Of a stretch of 64,000 bases of DNA, positions 58,249 to 64,000 are shown in pieces (position 1 is the stretch's first letter; each line of letters starts with the position of its first letter). This stretch comes from Streptomyces erythrochromogenes. Lineage in GTDB: Bacteria; Actinomycetota; Actinomycetes; Streptomycetales; Streptomycetaceae. The notes below the pieces were generated by a model that was given only the letters and a program-made list of their open reading frames with translations, ran no database searches and was not told the origin of the DNA. The position numbers were made by a program, and so were the translations under genes. The DNA is taken from positions 7,909,501-7,973,500 of the forward strand of contig NZ_CP108036.1 of the NCBI RefSeq assembly GCF_036170895.1. Reading direction: 5' to 3'.

Positions 58249-58926
58249 CTACTCGCCGTTGGCGGAGAAGTGCTGGTAGTCCGGGTTGCCCCAGCGGCCG
58301 CCCCACTGCCAGCCCACCGCGCGGAAGGCCGCGGTGACGGCGTCGTCCGGATGGATCTGACCCGGTCGGGACGGGGACCGTCGCAAGTGGACGTGCGCGT
58401 CCGGCGGGTGGACGACCCCGTTGATGTCGACGTACGGGTTCTCCACGGGGTTGATGTCGACCGCGTCGCCCCACGCGTGCTGTGACAGGCGCCGGGGATC
58501 GCCGGTCACCGGGCGGCAGTTGAAGGCCGAGGTGTTGTCGTCGGCCATGGCCTGCGCGTCGTCGCGGTACTCGGCCATCACGCGCATCCGGCGGATCGGG
58601 AACCGCGCCTCGAAGGCACGCTCGAAGACGTGGAGGACGGGGTCGACGGCGTTCTCGTGGACGACCATCTCGCCCGCGTGGGTGCGGCCGTCGAAACCCC
58701 AGTGGTTCATCCGGATCAGCCGCAGCCGCTCCGGCGGAACCGGGCAGCCCGCCCGGTGGGAGGCGCCCAGCTTCTCCTGCGGCACCGTCGTGACGCGCGC
58801 GGTGAACCGGACCGGCGGGTCGGGCGGCCCGGCCGGCAGGCGCGGTGGGGCGGCCTGCGTGGAGCAGGCCAGTGCGGCCGCGCACAAGGCGGTCGTCACG
58901 GCCGCGGCCGCGGTGGTGTGGCGCAC
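58249..58926 (-). CDS. secreted M15-type D-Ala-D-Ala carboxypeptidase-like protein
   Basis: Protein of 225 residues with a lipoprotein-like or cleavable signal (AVTTALCAAALACS, possible lipobox with Cys at 21). The catalytic domain has zinc ligands in SQHAWGDAVDINP (His and Asp) and DYQHF (His), and the M15 pattern RRMRVMAEYRDD. It cuts or trims peptidoglycan stem peptides or related crosslinks. It lies 110 bases upstream of the LCP gene on the same strand, fitting a cell-wall theme. Confidence 0.87.
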   Translation of the reverse strand: MRHTTAAAAVTTALCAAALACSTQAAPPRLPAGPPDPPVRFTARVTTVPQEKLGASHRAGCPVPPERLRLIRMNHWGFDGRTHAGEMVVHENAVDPVLHVFERAFEARFPIRRMRVMAEYRDDAQAMADDNTSAFNCRPVTGDPRRLSQHAWGDAVDINPVENPYVDINGVVHPPDAHVHLRRSPSRPGQIHPDDAVTAAFRAVGWQWGGRWGNPDYQHFSANGE

Positions 58927-59006
58927 GGGACAACGCTACGGCGAGCGCCGCGGGCGGGCATGCCGGGCGGGACCGGGCGGCAGGCGTGCGGCGGGCCCTG
59001 CGGTGC

Positions 59007-59549
59007 TCAGCAGTCGATCGGACCCTTGTACGCCGTCCCGCACTCGGCGTCGCCGCCCCGGGCGACCGCCGTGCACAGGGAGCCTTCCACCTTGCCCAGC
59101 AGGCGGCCCAGCTCGGCGCGCTCGGCCTCGTCCAGGCCGCCCAGGGTCTGCCGCTCCAGTTCGCCCCACGCCCTGCTCACCTCGGTGAAGAGCCCGCAGC
59201 TCGCCTCCGTGACCTCGACCAGGGAGGCCCGCCGGTCCGCGGGGTCGGGACGCCGCCGCACGTGACCGGACTGTTCGAGGCGCTGGAGCATCTTGGTCAC
59301 CGTGGACGGGTCGAGTCCGACCGCCTTGATCAGCTCCGACTGGCGCACGGCCCCGCTGTCCCACAGGTGCATCATCAGGAACTCCTGGCCCGGATGCAGC
59401 CCCAGGTCCCGCAGCAGGCGGCCCGCGGCGATCCGGTGGAGCCGGGCCACCCGGCTGATCGCATGGCTCACCGGCCCGTCCAGCACGGCGCTGGGCACCG
59501 CCGCGCACTGCGTGGGCGTGCGCGTCTCCTGGGCGGTTTCCGGGGTCAT
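59007..59549 (-). CDS. MarR-family transcriptional regulator
   Basis: Regulator of 180 residues. The winged helix contains LHPGQEFLMMHLWDSGAVRQ, SELIKAVGLDPSTVTKMLQRLEQSGHV and RRRPDPADRRASLVEVT, the MarR signature. The C-terminus has two cysteines (SLCTAVARGGDAEC and the final Cys), which might act as redox sensors. The ATG has AGGAGGAG eight bases upstream. It is divergent from the old-yellow-enzyme gene, with two identical 12-base palindromic repeats in between, so it most likely represses that enzyme and itself. Confidence 0.9.
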   Translation of the reverse strand: MTPETAQETRTPTQCAAVPSAVLDGPVSHAISRVARLHRIAAGRLLRDLGLHPGQEFLMMHLWDSGAVRQSELIKAVGLDPSTVTKMLQRLEQSGHVRRRPDPADRRASLVEVTEASCGLFTEVSRAWGELERQTLGGLDEAERAELGRLLGKVEGSLCTAVARGGDAECGTAYKGPIDC

Positions 59550-59651
59550 GGGAGTGCTCCTCCTGCGTCGGGTGCGGCGGGGTCCGGCGGGCGGGGCTTC
59601 GCCCGGACCGTCGTCCGCTCCGTCGATTTTACCCGCCTTCCAGATTTTACC

Positions 59652-59708
59652 TTGGCCGACCAACTAATGGGGTACGCTGCATCTCGAAGCCATTGATTGG
59701 CCGACCAA
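59652..59708. promoter_or_regulatory. two TTGGCCGACCAA operator repeats
   Basis: TTGGCCGACCAA occurs at 59652-59663 and 59697-59708, 45 bases apart. Each copy is itself an inverted repeat (TTGG/CCAA arms). Both lie between the divergent marR-type (59549) and reductase (59728) genes. Paired identical palindromes are typical of MarR operators. Confidence 0.7.
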
Positions 59709-59727
59709 TTATCTCTGTGAGGCGAAA

Positions 59728-60792
59728 ATGACCAGCGCTTTCGACCCGGTCCGCGTGGCCGGCAGCACCCTTTCGAACCGGATCGCCCTGGCTCCGATGA
59801 CCCGCAGCCGCGCCGGACAGGGCGGTGTCGCCACCCCGCTCGTCGCCGAGTACTACACCCAGCGCGCCACGGCCGGCCTGATCATCAGCGAGGGCGTCCA
59901 GCCCTCCGTCGTCGGACAGGGGTACCCCTTCACCCCCGGCCTGCACGACGCCGAGCAGGTCGTGGCCTGGCGCGCGGTCACGGACTCCGTCCACGCGGCC
60001 GGCGGCCGGATCTTCGCCCAGCTGATGCACTCCGGCCGCATCGGCCACCCCTCGCTGCTGCCCGACGGGCTCGTCCCGGTGGCCCCGTCGGCGGTCACCC
60101 CCGCCGGCCAGCTGTTCACCGGCGAGGGAATGAAGGACTTCGTGACCCCGCGCGAGCTGACCGGTGACGAGGTACGGGCGACCATCGCCGACTACGCCGA
60201 AGCCGCCCGCAACGCCATCGAGGCGGGCTTCGACGGCGTGGAGCTGCACGGGGCCAACGGCTACCTGATCCACCAGTTCCTGGCCCCCGGCTCGAACCTG
60301 CGCACCGACGAGTGGGGCGGCCCGTCCGAGAACCGCATCCGCTTCGCGGTCGAGGTGGTCAAGGCGGTCGCCGCCGCGATCGGCGCCGAGCGCACGGCGC
60401 TGCGCGTCTCGCCCGGAAACCCCTACAACGACATCTCCGAGCCCGACCCGCGGCCCGTCTACGAGGCGCTGGTCAAGGAGATCGACGGACTGGGGCTGGC
60501 CTACCTGCACGTGATGGAGTACGGCCCCGAGGTGCGGGAGACCACTCTCGCCCTGCGCAAGCAGTTCTCCGGGCCGCTCGTGCTGAACCCGGCCACGGAG
60601 GGCCCCACCGACCACCGGGCCCTCGCGCTGATCGAGGACGGCACCGCCGACCTCGTCGCCTTCGGCGCCCTCTTCCTGGCCAACCCGGACCTGCCGGACC
60701 GCCTGCGCACCGAAGGCCCCTACAACACCCCGGACGTGTCCACCTTCTTCGGCGGCGACGCCCGCGGCTACACGGACTACCCGACCCTCTGA
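59728..60792 (+). CDS. old yellow enzyme-family alkene reductase (NemA-like)
   Basis: FMN-dependent oxidoreductase of 354 residues. NRIALAPMTRSRAG is the N-terminal FMN-binding region, followed by GGRIFAQLMHSGR and GFDGVELHGANGYLIHQFLAPGSNLRTDEWGG with the conserved substrate-binding His/Asn pair (HGAN). LVAFGALFLANPDLPDRL binds FMN phosphate. It reduces activated C=C bonds (enones, maleimides, nitro compounds). It is controlled, by inference, by the divergent MarR protein, probably as an electrophile detoxification enzyme. Confidence 0.94.
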   Translation: MTSAFDPVRVAGSTLSNRIALAPMTRSRAGQGGVATPLVAEYYTQRATAGLIISEGVQPSVVGQGYPFTPGLHDAEQVVAWRAVTDSVHAAGGRIFAQLMHSGRIGHPSLLPDGLVPVAPSAVTPAGQLFTGEGMKDFVTPRELTGDEVRATIADYAEAARNAIEAGFDGVELHGANGYLIHQFLAPGSNLRTDEWGGPSENRIRFAVEVVKAVAAAIGAERTALRVSPGNPYNDISEPDPRPVYEALVKEIDGLGLAYLHVMEYGPEVRETTLALRKQFSGPLVLNPATEGPTDHRALALIEDGTADLVAFGALFLANPDLPDRLRTEGPYNTPDVSTFFGGDARGYTDYPTL

Positions 60793-60925
60793 ACGGGATG
60801 CGTTCCGCGAGCGCGGCGGACCGTCCCCGTCGAGGAGCGTGGAGTCGGTCCGCATATGTCTTCCGGTGCCTGGCGGTGACGGCGGGAGACTGCCCCGCCG
60901 TCACCACGGGCGGGCACTTCCCGTG

Positions 60926-61408
60926 TCAGCCGCGGTGCTGGTGTCCGCGGCGGCCCCAGGACTCGGTGTCGACGACGTTGCCGCGGTTGTCGCGGAGGGT
61001 GGCGGTGTCGCGGTCGTTCCAGACCTGCCGGTTGCGGTCCTGGTAGAGGTCGTGGCGGGTGTCGCGGCCCTGTCCGGTGTGGACCTTGACGGCGGAGCGG
61101 CCGTCCAGGCGGAAGTCGGGGAAGCGGTAGCGGTTGCCCTGCTGGTCGGTGAGGGTGTAGCCGCGGAGGTTGACGCTGTTCCGGCCGGTGTTCTTGATCT
61201 CGACCCATTCGCGGTTGAGGGCGCGGTGGGAGCGGTCGCCGCGGTGGGGGCTGTCGTACTGGACGTCGCCGATGACGAGGGCGGAGTGGCGGCCGCGCTG
61301 GTCGCGGCGGTGGTCGTCGGCCGCGGCGGGCAGCGCGGCGGCGCCGACGAGGGTGCCGGCGGCCAGGAGGGCGGCGAGAGCGCGGCGGGTGGCGAGGGAA
61401 GCAGACAT
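60926..61408 (-). CDS. secreted lamin-tail-domain (LTD) protein
   Basis: Protein of 160 residues with a signal peptide (AALLAAGTLVGAAALPAAADD, cleavage near 31). The mature part has the LTD pattern REWVEIKNTGRNSVNLRGYTLTD, YRFPDF, HTGQGRDTRHDLYQDRN, and ATLRDNRGNVVDTESWG. Many are found in Streptomyces as small exported proteins, function unknown. There is no partner gene. An AT-richer segment (about 61570-61620) upstream may contain its promoter. Confidence 0.85.
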   Translation of the reverse strand: MSASLATRRALAALLAAGTLVGAAALPAAADDHRRDQRGRHSALVIGDVQYDSPHRGDRSHRALNREWVEIKNTGRNSVNLRGYTLTDQQGNRYRFPDFRLDGRSAVKVHTGQGRDTRHDLYQDRNRQVWNDRDTATLRDNRGNVVDTESWGRRGHQHRG

Positions 61409-61460
61409 GGAGGATGGACCCCTTCGACGTCAACGGGCGGCCCCGACCGGCGACATGCAC

Positions 61461-61486
61461 CCGCACCCGCACACCTACGGGTGCGG
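61461..61486. other. hairpin in a gene-poor stretch (61409-62080)
   Basis: CCGCACCCG at 61461-61469 pairs with CGGGTGCGG at 61478-61486 over an 8-base loop, in the 5' region of the lamin-tail gene. The rest of 61409-62080 holds an AT-richer block at about 61570-61620 and open frames on both strands, none with a good ribosome site. A plus frame around 61752-62000 (for example LARLVATVAEAVELAVLPGG) looks protein-like but is not supported by a start signal. Confidence 0.35.
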
Positions 61487-62080
61487 ATGCGTACCGGTCT
61501 GGCCTGAAACGGTTCCCGGCGCCTGGCCGAGGAGCCACACTCTGGCCCCGGATCGCGACGATGCGCCGCACATAATTCTCGTGTTGCTCAATCCCGACAT
61601 ATCCATAACTCTCCCGTGTGACAGGCGATTCGGAGAGTAGCGCTCCCCTCACGCTCTGTGAGTGGAGTGCCGGTGCGCGGCCGGACCGTTTCCTTTGGAT
61701 CGCCTCGCTGGCCGCCAGATGGAGATGGCGGCGAGGTGGATGGTGGCGGCCGTGTCGGCGTTCGACGGTGTTTCGCTGCTGTGGGCCTCGCGGTCGAAGG
61801 GTGACGGGCGGCCGCCGCGCCGGCGAAGGGTTGTGTGGGCAGATCCCGGTCCGGCGGAGCTGGCACGGCTGGTGGCGACGGTCGCGGAGGCCGTCGAGCT
61901 CGCGGTGCTGCCCGGTGGCGGTACGGCCGCGCGGGCCGAACGGCACGCGGCAGCCGTCAGGGCGTCCGCGGCCGCCGATGGGCGGCGGGGGTCGGATGTG
62001 CGGGGGCGGACCTGGCCGCGGTCTGGGCGGTGCGCTGCTGTTGATCGGCCTGCCCCCCGGTCCGACCTGGAAGAACGCAA

Positions 62081-62152
62081 TCAGCATGAGAGCCGCCAGA
62101 GCGGGACCATGACCGCGGTGAAGGCGGCGCCGGAGAAGCCGATGAGCTTCAT
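62081..62152 (-). pseudogene. small membrane protein, probably frameshifted
   Basis: It begins with GGAGGAGGT and ATG 62152 and reads MKLIGFSGAAFTAVMVP, then LWRLSC and a stop at 62081. In the next frame the hydrophobic sequence continues as ALAALMLIAFFQVGPGG followed by a Pro-rich tail. One base near 62100 would join them into a single-span membrane protein. It starts at the base where the preceding mini-gene stops. It resembles the small transfer-region proteins of actinomycete integrative elements, a memory-based suggestion only. Confidence 0.4.
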
Positions 62153-62241
62153 CACGCCACCTCCTCCCGCCGAGGCGGAGGCAGGGGGATGACGTACCCG
62201 GGCGGTGGTGGCGGGCCGGGCAGCGGAACCGGTACGGACAT
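62152..62241 (-). CDS. 29-residue Pro-rich mini-protein
   Basis: ATG 62241 is preceded by AAGGGAG at a good distance. The product MSVPVPLPGPPPPPGYVIP ends RREEVA. Its stop TGA shares a base with the ATG of the next mini-gene, an arrangement seen in compact operons. A palindrome TTGAAC-TT-GTTCAA lies about 90 bases upstream. Function unknown. Size and coupling are like the tiny genes that precede transfer genes in Streptomyces mobile elements, but no such element is otherwise visible. Confidence 0.4.
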   Translation of the reverse strand: MSVPVPLPGPPPPPGYVIPLPPPRREEVA

Positions 62242-62330
62242 GGGGCTCCCTTGCGTGCAGGCAGGAATCCGACAGCGGCAGGCGCCGGAAAGGACGTTGG
62301 CTGCGGCAGGGCTGGGGCCTCACGGAAGAA

Positions 62331-62344
62331 TTGAACTTGTTCAA
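62331..62344. promoter_or_regulatory. TTGAAC-TT-GTTCAA palindrome
   Basis: Perfect 6-bp inverted repeat with a 2-base spacer, in a region otherwise GC-rich. It lies upstream of both the minus-strand mini-genes (62241) and, at a greater distance, the plus-strand secreted protein (62494). It is likely an operator of a GntR- or Xre-type repressor that is not encoded in this window. Confidence 0.45.
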
Positions 62345-62493
62345 CCGTGACACGTGCGGGCCGTGTTGAGGCGGGGCGCGCCAGTGCCGGTCAATCTCGC
62401 CGCGACACCGTCACCTGGACGCGCGATGCCTCGGCCGCACCCCCTCCAGGAAGATGAGTAACGAATCGTGCACACCGAGGGAAAGCGTGCAAT

Positions 62494-62904
62494 ATGCCCG
62501 GTCATCACACCTCACTGCGACGCCTGTCGCACGTCGCCGCGACCCTGTGCTGCTCCGCGGTCCTCGCCGTCGCACAGGCGGCGCCTGCCCACGCGGCAAG
62601 CCGGACCGTCAACTTCGAGTACCAGCACATCTGGCTGACACCCGAGTTCAAGACGGGCATTCGGGGCCGCATCCACTTCACCGTCAAGAAGTGCGACCAC
62701 CCCAATGGGGACATGACCGTACTGCTGCGGCGCACCGACGGCTTCAACTACGTCTCTGGCACGGAGAAGATCAAGTGCCGCGCCGGCCGGACGGCCAAGT
62801 TCGAAGACAGCCCGGCGGGCACCTACGAGTTCGAGCTCGGCAAGCTCGACGACTACAAGTTCTTCAAGGGCACCGCCACCTACTCGTTCAACGCCGCCCG
62901 GTAG
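62494..62904 (+). CDS. small secreted protein of unknown function
   Basis: Protein of 136 residues with a signal peptide (residues 1-34: LSHVAATLCCSAVLAVAQAAPAHA in part). The mature domain is about 100 residues, beta-rich and aromatic (TVNFEYQHIWLTPEF, IHFTVKKCDHPNGD, GTYEFELGKLDDYKFFKG), with two cysteines that could form a disulfide. Lysine codons are more frequent than in most neighbours. ATG 62494 has GAGGGAAAG upstream. No family recognised. Confidence 0.75.
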   Translation: MPGHHTSLRRLSHVAATLCCSAVLAVAQAAPAHAASRTVNFEYQHIWLTPEFKTGIRGRIHFTVKKCDHPNGDMTVLLRRTDGFNYVSGTEKIKCRAGRTAKFEDSPAGTYEFELGKLDDYKFFKGTATYSFNAAR

Positions 62905-63198
62905 CGCCGATTACCGGCAGGGGCCCACGGGGGTTCAGCCGTGGCGAGGCCCCCACCGGCGGCGTCAGCTGCGGCTGTCGGCGACTTCCCTGAGCGAGAG
63001 GTCGAGTTTCGTGGAGCACAGCACATCCGGGAACTCGACGGGTTGAGGTTCCACGGTGCGTGAGGGGAAGGGGATTACCTGCGCCTCGTGTTCCCCCCGG
63101 GCTCATCCGCCTCTTCTCCTCCAGCGCGGTCAGGTGCCGGCCACTGCTCAGCCGACTTTTCGTACCCGGGGCGACGTGTGATCCAGGAAGGTGCTGCT

Positions 63199-64000
63199 GT
63201 GGAGTTTCGTACGATCCAGCGCCCTGACGGGTCCTTCCAACAGAGCGTAACCGCCAGCGATGTCCAGGCGATCGCACGGGCCGCGTTCGGCTGCTGCACC
63301 GTGGTGGAGTCGGCGGTCGAGCTGGGTGGCGGCCTGTACAACAGCGTCTATCGGATCCGGTTGCGCGCCACGGCCGAGCCGGTCGTACTGCGCGTGGCGC
63401 CGCCCGCCGAACGGCAGTTCACCTCCGAGGCGCACCTGATGCGCAACGAGTGCGCCTCCGTGCCGTGGCTGGCGCCGATCGCCGATCTGATGCCGAGGGT
63501 ACTCACCGCGGACTTCACCGGCTCGGTGATCGGCAGGGACTGGATGCTCCAGTCCTTCTTGCCCGGCACCCCCGCGCCCCAGAAGCTGGGCTCCTTTCCG
63601 AAGGACACGCACGGCCTCTTCTTCCGGCAGCTGGGCGAAATCACCGCCGCCGTACACGCCGTCGCGGGCCCGTCCTTCGGGCCGGTCGCCGGCCCCGGTC
63701 ACGCCCGCTGGAGTCAGGCCGTCGTCGCGTCACTGGGCCAGATCGCCAACGACGTGGAGGGCTGCGGCCTGGACGCGGTCGACCTGCGCAGAGCCTCCGA
63801 TGTCGCGCTGGCGGGCGCCCGCCTGCTCGACGAGGTTGGCAAGCCCCGGCTGCTGACTGGGGACCTGTGGACTGTGAACACCCTGCTCGCGCCGGCTCCC
63901 GTTCCAGCGATCTGCGGGGTGCTGGACCTGGACCGCACCTGGTGGGGTGACCCGGAGGCGGACTGGACGATGCGGATGGCCCGGGCCAAGCAGGACGAAC
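63199..64000 (+). CDS. aminoglycoside phosphotransferase-family protein (partial, runs off window)
   Basis: At least 267 residues are visible and the C-terminus is missing. The kinase-like N-lobe has VELGGGLYNSVYRIRL and VVLRVAPP; the C-lobe has ITAAVHAVAGPSFG, the catalytic-loop equivalent LLTGDLWTVNTLL, and the metal motif GVLDLDRTWWGDPEADW. This matches the APH/choline-kinase superfamily, whose many chromosomal members phosphorylate small molecules and are not necessarily resistance genes. GTG 63199 has AGGAAGG seven bases upstream; an in-frame GTG at 63178 is an alternative. The substrate is unknown. Confidence 0.85.
   Translation, partial: MEFRTIQRPDGSFQQSVTASDVQAIARAAFGCCTVVESAVELGGGLYNSVYRIRLRATAEPVVLRVAPPAERQFTSEAHLMRNECASVPWLAPIADLMPRVLTADFTGSVIGRDWMLQSFLPGTPAPQKLGSFPKDTHGLFFRQLGEITAAVHAVAGPSFGPVAGPGHARWSQAVVASLGQIANDVEGCGLDAVDLRRASDVALAGARLLDEVGKPRLLTGDLWTVNTLLAPAPVPAICGVLDLDRTWWGDPEADWTMRMARAKQDE

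Noticed and set aside
61662..62192. Plus-strand 176-residue frame with a protein-like middle part
   Set aside because: It overlaps the better supported minus-strand mini-genes, has no ribosome site, and its C-terminal part is the complement of their coding sequence.
62965..63060. Short minus-strand frame ending DLSLREVADSRS before the phosphotransferase gene
   Set aside because: Only about 25-30 residues, with no ribosome site and no recognised family; kept as unassigned.
63199..64000. Aminoglycoside resistance gene
   Set aside because: The fold is right but the family is very broad, the gene is cut off, and nothing in the context indicates an antibiotic substrate.

Overview
The window is high-GC actinobacterial DNA, almost certainly from a Streptomyces chromosome. 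The signs are a strong G/C preference at third codon positions, frequent GTG starts, many ATGA/GTGA stop-start overlaps, a complete SapB-type (ram/amf) morphogen cluster, and a dense set of partner-switching regulators (STAS proteins, RsbW-like ATPases, SpoIIE-type phosphatases). It looks like accessory or arm-type chromosome: housekeeping genes are few (an ammonia-type NAD synthetase, argininosuccinate synthase), while regulators, small hydrolases, membrane proteins and decayed genes are many. No rRNA, tRNA, CRISPR array or intact transposon was seen.

Layout. 0-6 kb: an OmpR-type two-component pair (kinase cut by the left edge) divergent from a PepSY-like membrane protein, then an FAD monooxygenase and a secreted GH15-like glycosidase. 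6-10.5 kb: an overlapping cassette of small membrane protein, ECF sigma factor and IclR-type fusion regulator, then an RsbW-like ATPase/STAS pair and a frameshifted methyltransferase. 10.5-18 kb: a secreted carboxylesterase divergent from a MerR regulator with a MerR-type operator between them, nadE, a HAD phosphatase, a PRC-barrel protein, a 5-bp tandem repeat, and YihY and VanZ membrane proteins.

18-25.3 kb: the ramC-ramS-ramA-ramB operon with a convergent ramR. It encodes a class III lanthionine synthetase, a 44-residue precursor whose C-terminus carries the two SapB ring motifs, two ABC exporter half-molecules and an atypical response regulator. Together they should make and export a SapB-like surfactant for aerial growth.

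25.5-39.4 kb: DUF1206, SRPBCC, VOC and DUF4230 proteins, followed by a stress-signalling region. It holds a sigma factor-STAS-MEDS/ATPase operon, further STAS and ATPase genes, and a 1338-residue cytoplasmic poly-HAMP hybrid kinase overlapping an ANTAR-GAF-PAS-PP2C phosphatase. One gene of this group has a candidate sigma-B-type promoter.

39.5-52.5 kb: a dienelactone hydrolase, a methyltransferase, a PadR/membrane protein pair, a lipoprotein, a PAS-PP2C phosphatase, argG with ARG-box-like sequences and a probable leaderless start, a TetR/hydrolase pair, an IS110-like fragment, an orphan gamma-butyrolactone-receptor-like regulator and an epoxide hydrolase. 52.5-64 kb: a NarL-type two-component system, a KhtT/KhtU-like cation/proton antiporter, an LCP cell-wall ligase, an M15 peptidase, a MarR/old-yellow-enzyme pair with repeated operators, a lamin-tail protein, a small possibly mobile-element-derived remnant, a small secreted protein, and a phosphotransferase cut by the right edge.

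All functional names come from reading motifs and remembered family features. No database search was run.
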